DNA from: Paenibacillus taiwanensis DSM 18679
Lineage (GTDB): Bacteria > Bacillota > Bacilli > Paenibacillales > Paenibacillaceae
Reading direction: 5' to 3'
DNA length: 64,000 nt
Assembly: GCF_000425125.1 (NCBI RefSeq)
Contig: NZ_AULE01000024.1
Span: 306,963-370,962, forward strand
Below, one piece after another: positions 34,904 to 44,806 of this stretch; position 1 is the first letter of the stretch, and each line of letters starts with the position of its first letter. The notes under the pieces were generated by a model. The model was not told the origin of the DNA, did not search any database, and saw only the letters and a list, made by a program, of their open reading frames with translations. Position numbers and translations under genes: made by a program.

Positions 34904-36108
34904 GTATATCTATGGAAAAAGGTGCAAATGTGTTGTGGGTTGATTTTATCGCGAATGGGGTTCGACTAGCGGATCGTGCAGAGAGGCAGCGCCTTGTGAA
35001 CAGTGCGAAACAAGCTGGAGTAACCCACTTGGTGGTGGATGCCAAAATTCCCTATGGACATACGACATTCCCAAGTTCTTATGCTTATCATGTAAGTTGC
35101 TGGTCGGACGGACGTTATCAAATATGGGAAGGAAGAGACTTTCTTGCGGAAATGATAGAGGAAGCGAGTGTTGTCGGGCTTCAAGTCATTGCGAATATGG
35201 ATGTATTCGCTGAAGGTACGACGCATTCAAGAGACGGTATTGCTTATGACAAGAAGGATTGGCAGGTCATGCTTTATAATCCGAGTCTTTCTTCGGAATC
35301 GGTTGCGGCTGAAAATGCGGATGATGATACGATTTTTGTGAATCCGATTCATGAAGAGGTTCAACTGCACGAACTTGGGATTCTGAAGGAGATTGCCTCG
35401 AACTATAAAATTAGTGGTATTGTGCTAGACCGCTGCCGCTATCCGAATGTCTATGGTGATTTTAGCGAATTAAGCAGGAGAGCATTCGAACAATATATTG
35501 GGCAGCCGATAGCACAATGGCCACAGGACATTTTTACCTTACAAGAAGGTACGAAACAACTCGAGTATGGTCCTTGGTTCGCGAAATGGACGGAATGGCG
35601 TGCGCTGAACATTAAACACTTCGTGCAATCGGCTAAGCAAGTTGTTAAATCCACAAATCCAAGTCTGTCCTTTAGCATTTATGTTGGATCGTGGTATCCG
35701 TTATATTACAACGAAGGTGTCAATTGGGCTAGTGAAACCTATCGTTCGAACTTGCCATGGGCTTCTGAAGATTATCTTATTTCCGCGTATGCCGATGAAT
35801 TGGATTTCATTATGACCGGTTGTTATTATCCCGAAGTGCGAATTGAAGAAGCGGTACATAATGGCAGGCCTGCGGAATGGTACAGCGTAGAAGGTGCGAT
35901 CCAAATGAGCCTAGAGGCAATTAACGGGCAGATTCCAGTCATCGCGAGCTTGTATTTGAAGGATTATGAAGGAAACAAAGATCAATTTGAAAAAGCTGTT
36001 CGGATCTGCCGAGAACGCACGCACGGTGTGATGCTGTTCGATGTGAGCCATCTGGATGATTATAGCTGGTGGGAGCAGCTGGATTGTGTATTATCTGCGA
36101 TATCTTGA
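34900..36108 (+). CDS. Cytosolic GHL10-like glycoside hydrolase
   Basis: A 402-residue protein without signal peptide, in ATGA overlap with the large GHL10 gene. It has the same TIM-barrel plan in shorter form: TVVDAK-like strand HLVVDAKIPYG, VIANMDVFAEG, then GIVLDRCRYPNVYGDF (the barrel acidic residue following beta-4) and MTGCYYPEVR. It probably processes imported fragments generated by the secreted enzyme. Close overlap indicates translational coupling. Family placement is by motif order; the true substrate is unknown. Confidence 0.75.
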   Translation: MSISMEKGANVLWVDFIANGVRLADRAERQRLVNSAKQAGVTHLVVDAKIPYGHTTFPSSYAYHVSCWSDGRYQIWEGRDFLAEMIEEASVVGLQVIANMDVFAEGTTHSRDGIAYDKKDWQVMLYNPSLSSESVAAENADDDTIFVNPIHEEVQLHELGILKEIASNYKISGIVLDRCRYPNVYGDFSELSRRAFEQYIGQPIAQWPQDIFTLQEGTKQLEYGPWFAKWTEWRALNIKHFVQSAKQVVKSTNPSLSFSIYVGSWYPLYYNEGVNWASETYRSNLPWASEDYLISAYADELDFIMTGCYYPEVRIEEAVHNGRPAEWYSVEGAIQMSLEAINGQIPVIASLYLKDYEGNKDQFEKAVRICRERTHGVMLFDVSHLDDYSWWEQLDCVLSAIS

Positions 36109-36434
36109 AGAGAGAGGCGAATGAAGCGGGTCAATTGCCCGATATCGATCGATTCAAAGCCAACGTGAACAGGAGTTAATGAATTTGAAGAAAATAATCT
36201 CCTATTTTATAAAATATAGTGGAGAAATCATTCTATACATGTTACAATGAACATGCAAGAAGGGAGGAGGTTGCAGGAACGACTCTTTTTCCGAAATCAT
36301 TTATGGATTGGAGCAATTACAGATATAGCTTAGCATAACAAGGTTTTTTTGTAAGCGCTACCGTTTCCGGACTTATAGTCATTTCTTCTCCTAGCTTTGA
36401 GAGATAGTTTATCAAGAAGAGAGGGTGTTGTGGT
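36109..36434. promoter_or_regulatory. Promoter region of the ABC transporter genes
   Basis: About 326 bp between the hydrolase pair and the binding-protein gene. It holds a possible -10 (TACAAT near 36243) and, at 36350-36363, the cre-like TGTAAGCGCTACCG, which differs from the CcpA consensus mainly at the 3' half. This suggests glucose repression of the transporter unit. Confidence 0.5.
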
Positions 36435-37727
36435 ATGAGTTTTAAAGGCAGAAGGTTGATTTCATTATTATTGGCATCAATGATGATGGTGGGGCTACTG
36501 GCGGCGTGTGGTTCGGATTCATCGAGCAGCAAAGGTGCTGCTTCAAGTGGGAACAACGACGTGGAAAAAGTCTCGGTAGAGTTCTGGACCATCTCATTGC
36601 AGCCGACCTTCAATGATTACTTCAACAAATTGATTGCGGATTATGAAGCGAAGAATCCGAATGTCAAGATCGATTGGAAGGATTACCCTTACGATGCTGT
36701 ACTGAACAAGCTCATGACGAATATTGCTGGCGGTAATGCGCCAGACGTGGTGAACCTTAATACGGAGCTGGCCAATCAGATGGGAACCAAAGATGCATTG
36801 GTTGACTTCAACCAAGAGCTGACAGCGGATCAGAAGGCAGCTTATTTCCCGGGAATCTACTCCTCAACAGAAATGAACGGCAAAGGGTTCGCGCTCCCTT
36901 GGTACACCGGATTGCCTGTCCTATTTATGAATAAGGATCTGGTGGTGAAAGCGGGACTGAATCCGGACAATCCGCCGAAGACAAAGCAGGAATTGAACGA
37001 ATGGGGTCGCCAGATCAAAGAGAAAACCGGCGCCTACGGCTACATCTTCACGATGGAGGCGCGCACTCTGCTGGAAGAGAACTTGCCGTTCCTGACCGAG
37101 GATTATAAGCAGGCAGCTTTTAATACACCTGAAGTGGAAGCGTATGTTAATGAGAATTTACAGCTGTTAAAAGACGGCGTCATTCCAAAAGACATTATTA
37201 ACTACGATAAACAAGTGCAATACTTCGCGAGTGAGCAAGTGGCCATGTCCTTATCCAGCTCGCCATTTATTAACAAGATCAAGACAGCCGCGCCGGATGT
37301 ATACAACAAAATGCTTGCCGTTCCAAGTCCGGTTGGCAAAGCGGGAATCCGCTATTCCAACACGATGAACATCGTCGTGCCTGCGGCAACATCTCATAAG
37401 AAAGAAGCGGTTGACTTCGCTGTATTCGTCACGAATGCGGCTAATCAGGTGGAATTTTCCAAGATCGCTAATACATTGCCTTCCACGGTAGAGAGTGCCA
37501 AAGATCCATTCTTCTCGGAGAATGACGGAACTCTAGAAGGGGTGGCTAAGTCCGTATCTGCAGTGAGCCTTGATAAAGCCGAAGATTTCTACATCGGCGT
37601 TGAGAGTGCTAAAGACGTTAATCAGACTATCACCAAAGCATTGCAGGAAATTTATTTGAATGGTGCTGACGTGAAGAAGACATTGACTACGGCCGAGAGC
37701 GATGTTAACAAAATCTTGGGCAACTAA
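36435..37727 (+). CDS. ABC-transporter sugar-binding lipoprotein
   Basis: A 430-residue extracellular solute-binding protein (family 1). The lipobox LLAAC places the lipidated Cys at residue 25, followed by a Ser/Gly linker. The mature protein begins VSVEFWTISLQPTFNDYF, with NPNVKIDWKDYPYD and ALPWYTGLPVLFMNK typical for carbohydrate receptors. It delivers an oligosaccharide or amino sugar to the two permeases that follow. No ATPase gene is present, so a shared MsmX-type ATPase encoded elsewhere is expected. Confidence 0.92.
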   Translation: MSFKGRRLISLLLASMMMVGLLAACGSDSSSSKGAASSGNNDVEKVSVEFWTISLQPTFNDYFNKLIADYEAKNPNVKIDWKDYPYDAVLNKLMTNIAGGNAPDVVNLNTELANQMGTKDALVDFNQELTADQKAAYFPGIYSSTEMNGKGFALPWYTGLPVLFMNKDLVVKAGLNPDNPPKTKQELNEWGRQIKEKTGAYGYIFTMEARTLLEENLPFLTEDYKQAAFNTPEVEAYVNENLQLLKDGVIPKDIINYDKQVQYFASEQVAMSLSSSPFINKIKTAAPDVYNKMLAVPSPVGKAGIRYSNTMNIVVPAATSHKKEAVDFAVFVTNAANQVEFSKIANTLPSTVESAKDPFFSENDGTLEGVAKSVSAVSLDKAEDFYIGVESAKDVNQTITKALQEIYLNGADVKKTLTTAESDVNKILGN

Positions 37728-37741
37728 ATACGTCTGGGTGG

Positions 37742-37763
37742 GCGGGCTTGTCCTGCCCGCTTT
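37742..37763 (+). terminator. GC-rich hairpin after the binding-protein gene
   Basis: GCGGGC pairs with GCCCGC and is followed by TTT. Such intra-operon hairpins commonly partially terminate or protect the abundant binding-protein mRNA. A second dyad (GTTCAAAA and TTTTTGAAC) lies at 37775-37797. Confidence 0.65.
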
Positions 37764-37829
37764 CTATAATGGATGTTCAAAAGTGGACTTTTTGAACTAT
37801 CTAATTAATGGTGGTGGAGGATTACTATC

Positions 37830-38723
37830 ATGAAAAAATTTTTTGCTAGATTCGGCAAGTCGGAAGCGTCGGTGGCTTGGCTCTTCATGACGCCGGGTTT
37901 GATTCTACTGGCCCTATTTGTCTTCTGGCCGATTATTTATAGCGTACCGCTGGCGCTGACGAATTACTCCGTCATAGGCAAAACCGAATTTGTTGGCTTG
38001 GATAACTTCGTTAAGGCGTTGCAGGATAAGAGCTTCATCACGTCACTGCTCAACTCATTGCTATACGTCATTGTTGTGCCATTTATTCAGATTATATCTA
38101 TTCTTATGGCGATTCTAGTCAATAGCAATGTTAAAGGCATTAAATTATTTCGTACGGCTTATTACATCCCCGTAGTTACTTCTATGGTTGCGGTAGCGCT
38201 TATTTGGGGCTGGCTGCTCAACCAGAATGGGGTCATAAACTATGTGCTGACCAATGTAGGGTTAATGAAAGAGCCAATTACTTGGCTGTCCAACAAAGAT
38301 ACAGCACTGTGGACACTGATGTTCATTACGATGTGGAAGGGCCTTGGCTACTATATGATGATTTATTTGGCCGGACTGCAATCCGTTCCGAAGGACCTGA
38401 CAGAGGCTGCGATGATTGATGGCGCGAACCGGGCGCAGACCATTCGTAAAATTACAATTCCGCTGTTGAAGCCGTATGTCTTTTTCTGCACGCTTATATC
38501 TCTAATGGCAGCAATCCGTGTGTTTGATGAAGTGTTCATCCTGACGATGGGTGGACCGGGGGATGCTACCTTAACATCGAGTTTGTATATATATCAGCAG
38601 GGTTTCCAGCAATTTAATTTCGGCTACTCATCGGCACTTGGCTTAATTGTCAGCGTCATGATTGGTGCACTTAGTATCGTCATCTTCAGATTCAACCGGA
38701 AGGGTGGTGTCAATCCATATTAA
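37830..38723 (+). CDS. Carbohydrate ABC permease, MalF-type
   Basis: A 297-residue membrane protein with six predicted segments. The cytoplasmic coupling helix shows the EAA pattern: TEAAMIDGANRAQTIRKITI then PLLKP. The N-terminus SVAWLFMTPGLILLALFVFW and the end GLIVSVMIGALSIVIFRF are typical of the CUT1 MalF/UgpA group. It pairs with the next permease to form the channel for the lipoprotein 36435-37727. Confidence 0.92.
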   Translation: MKKFFARFGKSEASVAWLFMTPGLILLALFVFWPIIYSVPLALTNYSVIGKTEFVGLDNFVKALQDKSFITSLLNSLLYVIVVPFIQIISILMAILVNSNVKGIKLFRTAYYIPVVTSMVAVALIWGWLLNQNGVINYVLTNVGLMKEPITWLSNKDTALWTLMFITMWKGLGYYMMIYLAGLQSVPKDLTEAAMIDGANRAQTIRKITIPLLKPYVFFCTLISLMAAIRVFDEVFILTMGGPGDATLTSSLYIYQQGFQQFNFGYSSALGLIVSVMIGALSIVIFRFNRKGGVNPY

Positions 38724-38735
38724 TGGATGCATGAT

Positions 38736-39566
38736 ATGAGAAAAAAACCACTTCGATTCGTGAAATTATTATTGTTGTATGGAGCTTTGATTTTATTTGC
38801 CATTTTTATGATGGGACCGTTCCTATGGATATTAAGTGTGTCGCTCATGCCCGGCAAGAATGTGTTCAGCTCTCCGCCGGCGATCTTGCCGACATTTATC
38901 GACTTTGATAATTTTGTCCAAGTATGGAATTACATGGACTTTCCAAGATACTTAATGAATACCGTTATCATTGCGCTGATGGGCGTTGTAATGAACATCT
39001 TCTTTTCTTGTCTTACAGCCTATCCGCTTGCCGTATTCCGTTTCAAAGGCCGAGATCTAATCTTTACACTACTGGTTGCGACGATGATTATTCCCGCTGC
39101 AGCCGGCATGGTAGTTAATTATTTGACGGTAAAAGCATTAGGCTTGATGGGTGGGTTTCTTGCAGTCGTGCTTCCTTCAGCCGTTACCGTGTTCAACGTA
39201 TTCCTAATGAGACAGGCGTTTATGGGCATGCCACATGAACTGCGCGATTCCGGCAAAGTGGACGGTGCCGGCGAATTTCGTATTTGGCTGCAATTAGCGC
39301 TGCCGATTGTGAAGCCGGCGATCGCCGTTATCGGACTATTGGAGTTCATGGCGATGTGGAATAGCTTCCTCTGGCCGATGATTGTGCTTAATGATACGAA
39401 GCAGTATCCAATCGCGTCTGCGCTCAGCTTTTTAAATGGCCAATTTTCCTACAATTTTGGCTGGATTGCCGCCGGGACCGTCATTTCGGTTATACCGATT
39501 ATCATCGTGTTCCTGTGCACCCAGAAATATTACATGGAAGGTGTATCCGGGGCAGTTAAAGGATAG
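38736..39566 (+). CDS. Carbohydrate ABC permease, MalG-type
   Basis: A membrane protein of about 276 residues with six segments. The EAA loop reads DSGKVDGAGEFRIWLQLALP then IVKP, and the end QKYYMEGVSGAVKG is the usual CUT1 MalG/UgpE terminus. Two starts are possible: ATG 38727 or ATG 38736 (MRKKPLRFVKLL); neither has a strong ribosome site, and translation is probably coupled to the preceding permease, which ends three bases before 38727. Confidence 0.92.
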   Translation: MRKKPLRFVKLLLLYGALILFAIFMMGPFLWILSVSLMPGKNVFSSPPAILPTFIDFDNFVQVWNYMDFPRYLMNTVIIALMGVVMNIFFSCLTAYPLAVFRFKGRDLIFTLLVATMIIPAAAGMVVNYLTVKALGLMGGFLAVVLPSAVTVFNVFLMRQAFMGMPHELRDSGKVDGAGEFRIWLQLALPIVKPAIAVIGLLEFMAMWNSFLWPMIVLNDTKQYPIASALSFLNGQFSYNFGWIAAGTVISVIPIIIVFLCTQKYYMEGVSGAVKG

Positions 39567-39581
39567 GAGGACGCTACTCAC

Positions 39582-41120
39582 ATGAAAAAAATTATATATA
39601 TTCCGCTGGATGAACGTCCGTGCAATTACGAATTTCCGGCACTTCTTGCCGCGGGAACGGATTATGATGTTGTTCGTCCGGAGTTGAGCATGATGGGGCT
39701 GAAGAAGCGCCCTGGAGACATCGAACAGCTATGGGCCTGGCTAATCGAGCAGGCGCGTGATGCAGACGGAGCGATTGTGGCCTTGGACACATTGCTATAC
39801 GGAGGAATAATCCCCTCTCGGCTGCATGAGATGACGGAGGAACAATGCGGGGAGCAATTGGAGAAGCTCCATCAATTGAAGCGGATTAACCCGGCTTTGC
39901 ATGTATTTGCTTATCAGCTCATTATGCGTTGCCCGCGCTATTCCAGCAGTGATGAAGAACCGGATTATTACGAGAATTGGGGCAGGGAGATTTTCCGGCG
40001 CGGCTATATCCGCCATCGGTTGGACCTGGGCATCGCGACAGAAGAAGAGCAACATGAATTGCAGCAAATTGAGGGCGTTTTGCCTGAATCCATGTGGCAG
40101 GACTACACGGAGCGCCGTACTGTTAATTTAACAGCGAATAAGAGAGCAATCGAACTGGTGCAGGACGGGGCCGTCGATTTTATGATCATCCCACAGGATG
40201 ACTCGGCTCCTTATGGTCTGACTGCGGTGGATCAGCAGTACGTTCGCGAGTACGTCAAGAAGTGTCAGCAGCAGCTGTCCGTCTATATGTATCCAGGGGC
40301 AGATGAAGTGGGGTGTACGCTACTCGCCCGCATGATCAATCATTTTGAGCGTCGTAAGCCACGGGTGCATGTTCATTTTGCCAGTGTGCAAGGGCCGTTA
40401 GTGATACCTCTATATGAAGACCGCGTACTATATGAATCGGTCAAATATCAGATTATGGCGGCCGGAGGGCTAATGTCGCCTTCCCTGGCAGAAGCCGATA
40501 TGGCCCTATGCATCAATACACCCGGCGAGAGCATGATGGAGTCGAATGATCAAGGGCAGCATTGTTTAGGGTATCAGGTATACCGGAATTTAGTTGAATT
40601 GATTGAGGTGGCTGATGATATTGTTCGCCGTCTCGACAAGCCTTGTGTTATCGCCGATATAGCCTACGCCAACGGAGCAGATCTTGAGCTGCTGCAGCTG
40701 CTTCGCGATAAGAAGCTTTTGTTTGAATTGGCCGGTTATGCAGGCTGGAATACAAGTGGCAACACGCTCGGAACTTGCATTGCTCAAGGCATGGTATATG
40801 CCGTGTATGGCAATACGCCGCAGCATCGCGATTTCCTGTCACTACGCTATGTCGAGGATGGGGGCTATTGTGCCCATGTACGTAGGGATGTAAGTGATCG
40901 GGTGCTGCCTGGTACGGGATACAATTATTTCTCAATCGACGGACAGCGGGGACAAATCGCCGAGCGGGTCAGAGCTGAATTGACTCGGTTCATCGAGCAG
41001 CATCTGCATCATCCAGAGAATAATTATGAGATCGTGATCGACGATTGCTATATGCCTTGGAGTCGGATGTTTGAGGTCGGATTGAAGACCCATGTCCGTG
41101 ATACGAAGCAAGGACAATAA
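39582..41120 (+). CDS. DUF4127-family protein
   Basis: A 512-residue cytosolic protein. The family signature begins at the N-terminus (IIYIPLDERPCNYEFP) with later DTLLYGGIIPSR, IIPQDDSAPYGL and GADEVGCTLLARM, all rich in conserved Asp, Glu and His. The fold and reaction are not known. The family recurs next to glycoside hydrolase and sugar ABC genes, which suggests a hydrolytic or isomerising step on an imported sugar; that is inference. AGGAGG precedes the ATG and the gene starts 15 bp after the permease. Confidence 0.88.
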   Translation: MKKIIYIPLDERPCNYEFPALLAAGTDYDVVRPELSMMGLKKRPGDIEQLWAWLIEQARDADGAIVALDTLLYGGIIPSRLHEMTEEQCGEQLEKLHQLKRINPALHVFAYQLIMRCPRYSSSDEEPDYYENWGREIFRRGYIRHRLDLGIATEEEQHELQQIEGVLPESMWQDYTERRTVNLTANKRAIELVQDGAVDFMIIPQDDSAPYGLTAVDQQYVREYVKKCQQQLSVYMYPGADEVGCTLLARMINHFERRKPRVHVHFASVQGPLVIPLYEDRVLYESVKYQIMAAGGLMSPSLAEADMALCINTPGESMMESNDQGQHCLGYQVYRNLVELIEVADDIVRRLDKPCVIADIAYANGADLELLQLLRDKKLLFELAGYAGWNTSGNTLGTCIAQGMVYAVYGNTPQHRDFLSLRYVEDGGYCAHVRRDVSDRVLPGTGYNYFSIDGQRGQIAERVRAELTRFIEQHLHHPENNYEIVIDDCYMPWSRMFEVGLKTHVRDTKQGQ

Positions 41121-41242
41121 AGTACGACGAGGGTTCGAGCTTCACTAACGCTGTGAGGGTCTACAAATTTTGCAATGAACAGAAAAGGTGCATGAACAGC
41201 TCAGGTGGATGCTGGAAGCACTGGAGAAGGAGCCAGCGAGAG

Positions 41243-42838
41243 ATGAATAAGGAGCGAATGACAGATGTCGCCGTCCTAGGCGGCGGGTTGGGCGGCTGCA
41301 TGGCCGCATTGGCTGCGGCCAAAATGGGCGTGCGTGTGATCATGACAGAGGAGACGGATTGGCTAGGGGGTCAGCTGACAAGTCAGGCGGTTCCGCCGGA
41401 TGAACATCAGTGGATCGAGGAATTCGGCTGCACAGAGACGTATCGCGAGTTTCGAGACCGGGTGCGTGCTTATTATCGAGAGAACTATCCGATGTCAGAG
41501 GAAGCGAAGAATAATGAACTGCTTAATCCCGGAAACGGTTGGGTAAGCCGCCTATGCCATGAGCCGAAGGTAGCGCTGCGCGTCATCGAGGATATGTTGG
41601 CCCCGTATGTGAACAGCGGCCGTATCACGGTATTGTATCATTTCAGACCAACTGCAGCCTCAGTAAACGAGGATCAGATAGAGAGTGTAACCGTTACACA
41701 TTTAAGCTCAGGTGAAGAAGTTATACTAAGGGGATCATACTTTCTCGATGCTACGGAATGTGGAGACGTACTGCCGTTAGCGGGGGTTGAATATGTAATA
41801 GGCGCGGAGTCCAGGCATGAGACAGGGGAGCCGCATGCGCTGGAAGAGGCAAATCCACTCGATATGCAGTCGATCACCCATGTGTTTGCCCTCGATTATG
41901 TACAGGGTGGAGATTTCACGATTGAGAAGCCTGAGCAATATGATTTTTGGCGCAAGTTCGTACCGAAGCATACGAATATTCCGCTGTTAAGCTGGTATGC
42001 GAACGATACGGATGACGCGGAGAAAATGAAGGAGTTCGCCCTCTTTCCAGGTGAAGGCAAGGACGCTTCTGGGAGGGAGCTTCTGTCACTGTGGACGTAT
42101 CGTCGTGTCATCGACCCAGCTTTATTCGAGCCTGGGCTATATGAAAGCGACATTACTTTGATCAATTGGCCGCAGAACGATTATTTTCTGGGTTCAATTA
42201 TTGACGTTCCTATAGCAGAACGGGAGGAGCATCTGGCGAATGCTAGACAGTTAAGCCGCTCACTGATCTACTGGCTTCAGACCGAGACGCCTCGTCCGGA
42301 CGGAGGGCGAGGGTATCCTGGCATCCGGCTGCGTACGGATGTACTGGGTACAGAGGACGGACTGGCGAAGTACCCGTATATTCGTGAGTCGCGTCGGATT
42401 CAAGCGATATATACGATCACGGAGCAGGATGTTAGTAAGGAAATCCGTGGGAAACAAGGGATTCGCCGTTACGACGATAGCGTCGGTGTAGGCAGCTATC
42501 ATTTAGATGTTCACCTGACGACCGTCACGAACCGAACCTTCTATATTCCGAACTATCCGTACGAGATTCCGCTTGGTGCGTTACTGCCGATCCGGGTCAA
42601 AAATTTGCTTCCCGCTTGTAAAAATATCGGCACGACTCAAATTACGAACGGATGCTACCGCCTCCACCCGACAGAATGGAACATTGGGGAGTCCGTCGGT
42701 TATTTAGCGGCCTATGCGCTTCAGAATCAAGTGACGCCACATGAGGTACACGCCAATTCGGAGCATCTACAGGCCTTTCAAGCGCTGATTCAAAGGCAAG
42801 GGGTCCAAATCCACTGGCCGGACGATCTGGTTCTATAA
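41243..42838 (+). CDS. FAD-dependent oxidoreductase of the GHL10 locus
   Basis: A 531-residue flavoenzyme of the FAD_oxidored (PF12831) type. The ADP-binding fold is at the N-terminus: DVAVLGGGLGGCMAALAAAK (GxGxxG), followed by TDWLGGQLTSQ. Other markers are YFLDATECGDVLPLAG and, near the end, LLPACKNIGTTQITNGCYRL. It may oxidise a sugar or polyol of the pathway. The frame is open to a GTG at 41153, but the ATG at 41243 has GAAGGAG ten bases upstream and gives the canonical N-terminus. Confidence 0.85.
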   Translation: MNKERMTDVAVLGGGLGGCMAALAAAKMGVRVIMTEETDWLGGQLTSQAVPPDEHQWIEEFGCTETYREFRDRVRAYYRENYPMSEEAKNNELLNPGNGWVSRLCHEPKVALRVIEDMLAPYVNSGRITVLYHFRPTAASVNEDQIESVTVTHLSSGEEVILRGSYFLDATECGDVLPLAGVEYVIGAESRHETGEPHALEEANPLDMQSITHVFALDYVQGGDFTIEKPEQYDFWRKFVPKHTNIPLLSWYANDTDDAEKMKEFALFPGEGKDASGRELLSLWTYRRVIDPALFEPGLYESDITLINWPQNDYFLGSIIDVPIAEREEHLANARQLSRSLIYWLQTETPRPDGGRGYPGIRLRTDVLGTEDGLAKYPYIRESRRIQAIYTITEQDVSKEIRGKQGIRRYDDSVGVGSYHLDVHLTTVTNRTFYIPNYPYEIPLGALLPIRVKNLLPACKNIGTTQITNGCYRLHPTEWNIGESVGYLAAYALQNQVTPHEVHANSEHLQAFQALIQRQGVQIHWPDDLVL

Positions 42839-42865
42839 CAACGATAGAGTAGTATAAATCAGCAG

Positions 42866-42901
42866 ACAGCCACTCTATTGATAATAAGGGGTGGCTGTTT
42901 A
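42866..42901 (+). terminator. Terminator after the FAD oxidoreductase gene
   Basis: ACAGCCAC pairs with GTGGCTGT, followed by TTT. It separates the transporter unit from nanE. Confidence 0.7.
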
Positions 42902-42981
42902 CTGATTCTAAGGAAATGAAAGAGTACGTATTATGAGCTACCTATTACTCAATGAACAGTTTATATACGGAGGTGTGCACT

Positions 42982-43686
42982 ATGGTAGATTCAATTATTC
43001 AAACTTTAAAAGGCGGACTTATTGTTTCCTGTCAAGCTCTTGGGGAAGAACCATTTTACGGAAGTGATTATATGGCCCGCTTTGCTCTAGCGGCTGAAAT
43101 GGGCAAGGCGGTAGGGATTAGGGCGAATACGCCTCAAGATATTAGAGCGATAAAAAAGGTGACGAATTTGCCAGTTATCGGCTTATGGAAGAAGGAGTAT
43201 ACCGGTTCTGACGTTTACATAACGCCTACTTTAACAGAGGTTGAAGGAATAATCGCTGCTGGAGCCGATATTGTCGCTACGGATGCTACATTACGTAATA
43301 GGCCGGGCAATGTTTGTCTTGCGGATTTGGTTAAAGAAATAAGGGAGGAGCACCAAGTACTATTAATGGCGGATGTATCTTCTGTAGCAGAAGGAGTAGA
43401 GGCGGAGAGATTGGGTTTTGATCTTATTTCTACTACGCTATCTGGTTATACAGCCTACAGCCCGCAGAGTGAGGAGCCAGATATTCAATTAGTTGCTGAT
43501 TTAAGTCAAATGGTTAGCATTCCCGTATTAGCTGAGGGGAGAATTCATAGTCCTGAACAGACTGTTGAGTGTCTTCGGGCCGGAGCTTACGCCGTTGTAA
43601 TTGGCGGAGCCATTACCAGGCCGCAATTGATTACTAAGAAATATACAGACGCTATACTTCAATATCAAAACATTGCTGAAATGTAG
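42982..43686 (+). CDS. nanE: N-acetylmannosamine-6-phosphate 2-epimerase
   Basis: A 234-residue TIM-barrel enzyme converting ManNAc-6-P to GlcNAc-6-P. Motifs in order: GGLIVSCQALGEEPFYGSDY, GIRANTPQDI, PVIGLWKKEY, ADIVATDATLR, ADVSSVAEG, GFDLISTTLSGYT, LAEGRIHSPEQ and AVVIGGAITRP. All are NanE-specific. The ATG at 42982 has GGAGGTG six bases upstream. Together with the ROK kinase that follows, it forms a ManNAc to GlcNAc-6-P route. Confidence 0.95.
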   Translation: MVDSIIQTLKGGLIVSCQALGEEPFYGSDYMARFALAAEMGKAVGIRANTPQDIRAIKKVTNLPVIGLWKKEYTGSDVYITPTLTEVEGIIAAGADIVATDATLRNRPGNVCLADLVKEIREEHQVLLMADVSSVAEGVEAERLGFDLISTTLSGYTAYSPQSEEPDIQLVADLSQMVSIPVLAEGRIHSPEQTVECLRAGAYAVVIGGAITRPQLITKKYTDAILQYQNIAEM

Positions 43687-43733
43687 TCTTTATTATTTAT
43701 TTGCAGCAGCCTTTAAACGAGGAGGTTCTATGG

Positions 43734-44675
43734 ATGGGACATACTGGGGAAGTAGCTATAGGTCTGGATATCGGTGGAACTAACATTAAGTCGGGGATTG
43801 TAAATGCGGAGGGAGTGGTCATTCACCATTTGAATTGTCCGACGAAGGCAAATGAAGGTGGCGAAGCACTGTTAAATCGAATTACCGAAATTACGAAGGA
43901 ATTAGAAAGGTATTCAAGCAGTCAAGGATGGAAGGTAAAAGGTGTCGGCATAGGGACTGCTGGTCAAGTTAATAGTCGGACAGGCGTTGTAATGGGGGCC
44001 ACCGCTAATTTGCCGGGATGGGCCGGCATGGAGATTGGAAATCGGCTGCATTCCATGACAGGTTTGTCTGTATTGATCGATAACGATGCGAATGCCATGG
44101 CATTCGGCGAAGCGTGGGTAGGTTCTGGCAGACAATGGAACGATTTCGTCTGTGTTACCTTGGGAACGGGAGTAGGCGGTTGCCTGATCATTAATCATAG
44201 GCCGTATCAAGGACGGGATGGGTTTGCGGGAGAAATAGGCCATCATGTTATTGAGTACAGTGGTTATCCATGCAATTGCGGAAGAACAGGCTGTTGGGAA
44301 CAGTATGCTTCTGTTACAGGATTGATGAGAATGGTAGAAGAAGCTGGGACAGAGCTAGAAGAGATTAGTACCGCGGAAAGTATATTCGCATCTGCGCAGG
44401 AAGGAAACGACGCATCTATTCACGTACTGAGAAGATATACTCAGTATATTGCTGCTGGTCTGGCTAATATGGTTCATACATTTAATCCAGAGGGGATTGT
44501 CATTGGAGGGGCCATAACTCGGCAAGGCGATTTTTTACTGAATCCGGTTCGTGAAAGTCTGTCGCACCAACTGCTGCCTGTTTTTAGAGAGAGGGTTAGA
44601 GAAATTGAGGTAGTTTCGGCTTCTTTAGGAGATAATGGAGGTGTAGTTGGGGCTGTAGCAGGTTATTTTATTTAA
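43734..44675 (+). CDS. nanK: ROK-family sugar kinase, probable N-acetylmannosamine kinase
   Basis: A 313-residue ROK kinase. The ATP phosphate loop is GLDIGGTNIKSG (about 10-21); the sugar site GAGDNDA-equivalent reads VLIDNDANAMAFGE; the zinc knuckle is CNCGRTGCWEQYAS with an upstream His in GHHVIE. The kinase-only architecture (no helix-turn-helix) fits an enzyme, not a NagC repressor. Direct linkage to nanE makes ManNAc the probable substrate; glucose or GlcNAc kinase remain possible. GAGGAGG lies eight bases before the ATG. Confidence 0.85.
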   Translation: MGHTGEVAIGLDIGGTNIKSGIVNAEGVVIHHLNCPTKANEGGEALLNRITEITKELERYSSSQGWKVKGVGIGTAGQVNSRTGVVMGATANLPGWAGMEIGNRLHSMTGLSVLIDNDANAMAFGEAWVGSGRQWNDFVCVTLGTGVGGCLIINHRPYQGRDGFAGEIGHHVIEYSGYPCNCGRTGCWEQYASVTGLMRMVEEAGTELEEISTAESIFASAQEGNDASIHVLRRYTQYIAAGLANMVHTFNPEGIVIGGAITRQGDFLLNPVRESLSHQLLPVFRERVREIEVVSASLGDNGGVVGAVAGYFI

Positions 44676-44683
44676 AATTAAAT

Positions 44684-44699
44684 TTACATTATAATGTAA
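44684..44699. promoter_or_regulatory. Perfect 16-bp palindrome between nanK and rpiR
   Basis: TTACATTATAATGTAA followed by GTTTTTA. It could be the weak terminator of nanK or the operator of the RpiR regulator 100 bp downstream. Confidence 0.5.
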
Positions 44700-44806
44700 G
44701 TTTTTATAGCATACTAGTTTGCCTTTTGAAGGAATTTGTGTATATCATAAATATAGGTTAGTCTACAGGTTCATTATTTGTTAGGCAACCTGAAAGGAGA
44801 ATGGAT

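Noticed and set aside
31712..36108. Classical sialic acid (nan) operon
   Set aside because: NanE and a ROK kinase are present, but no sialidase or NanA lyase lies in the locus.
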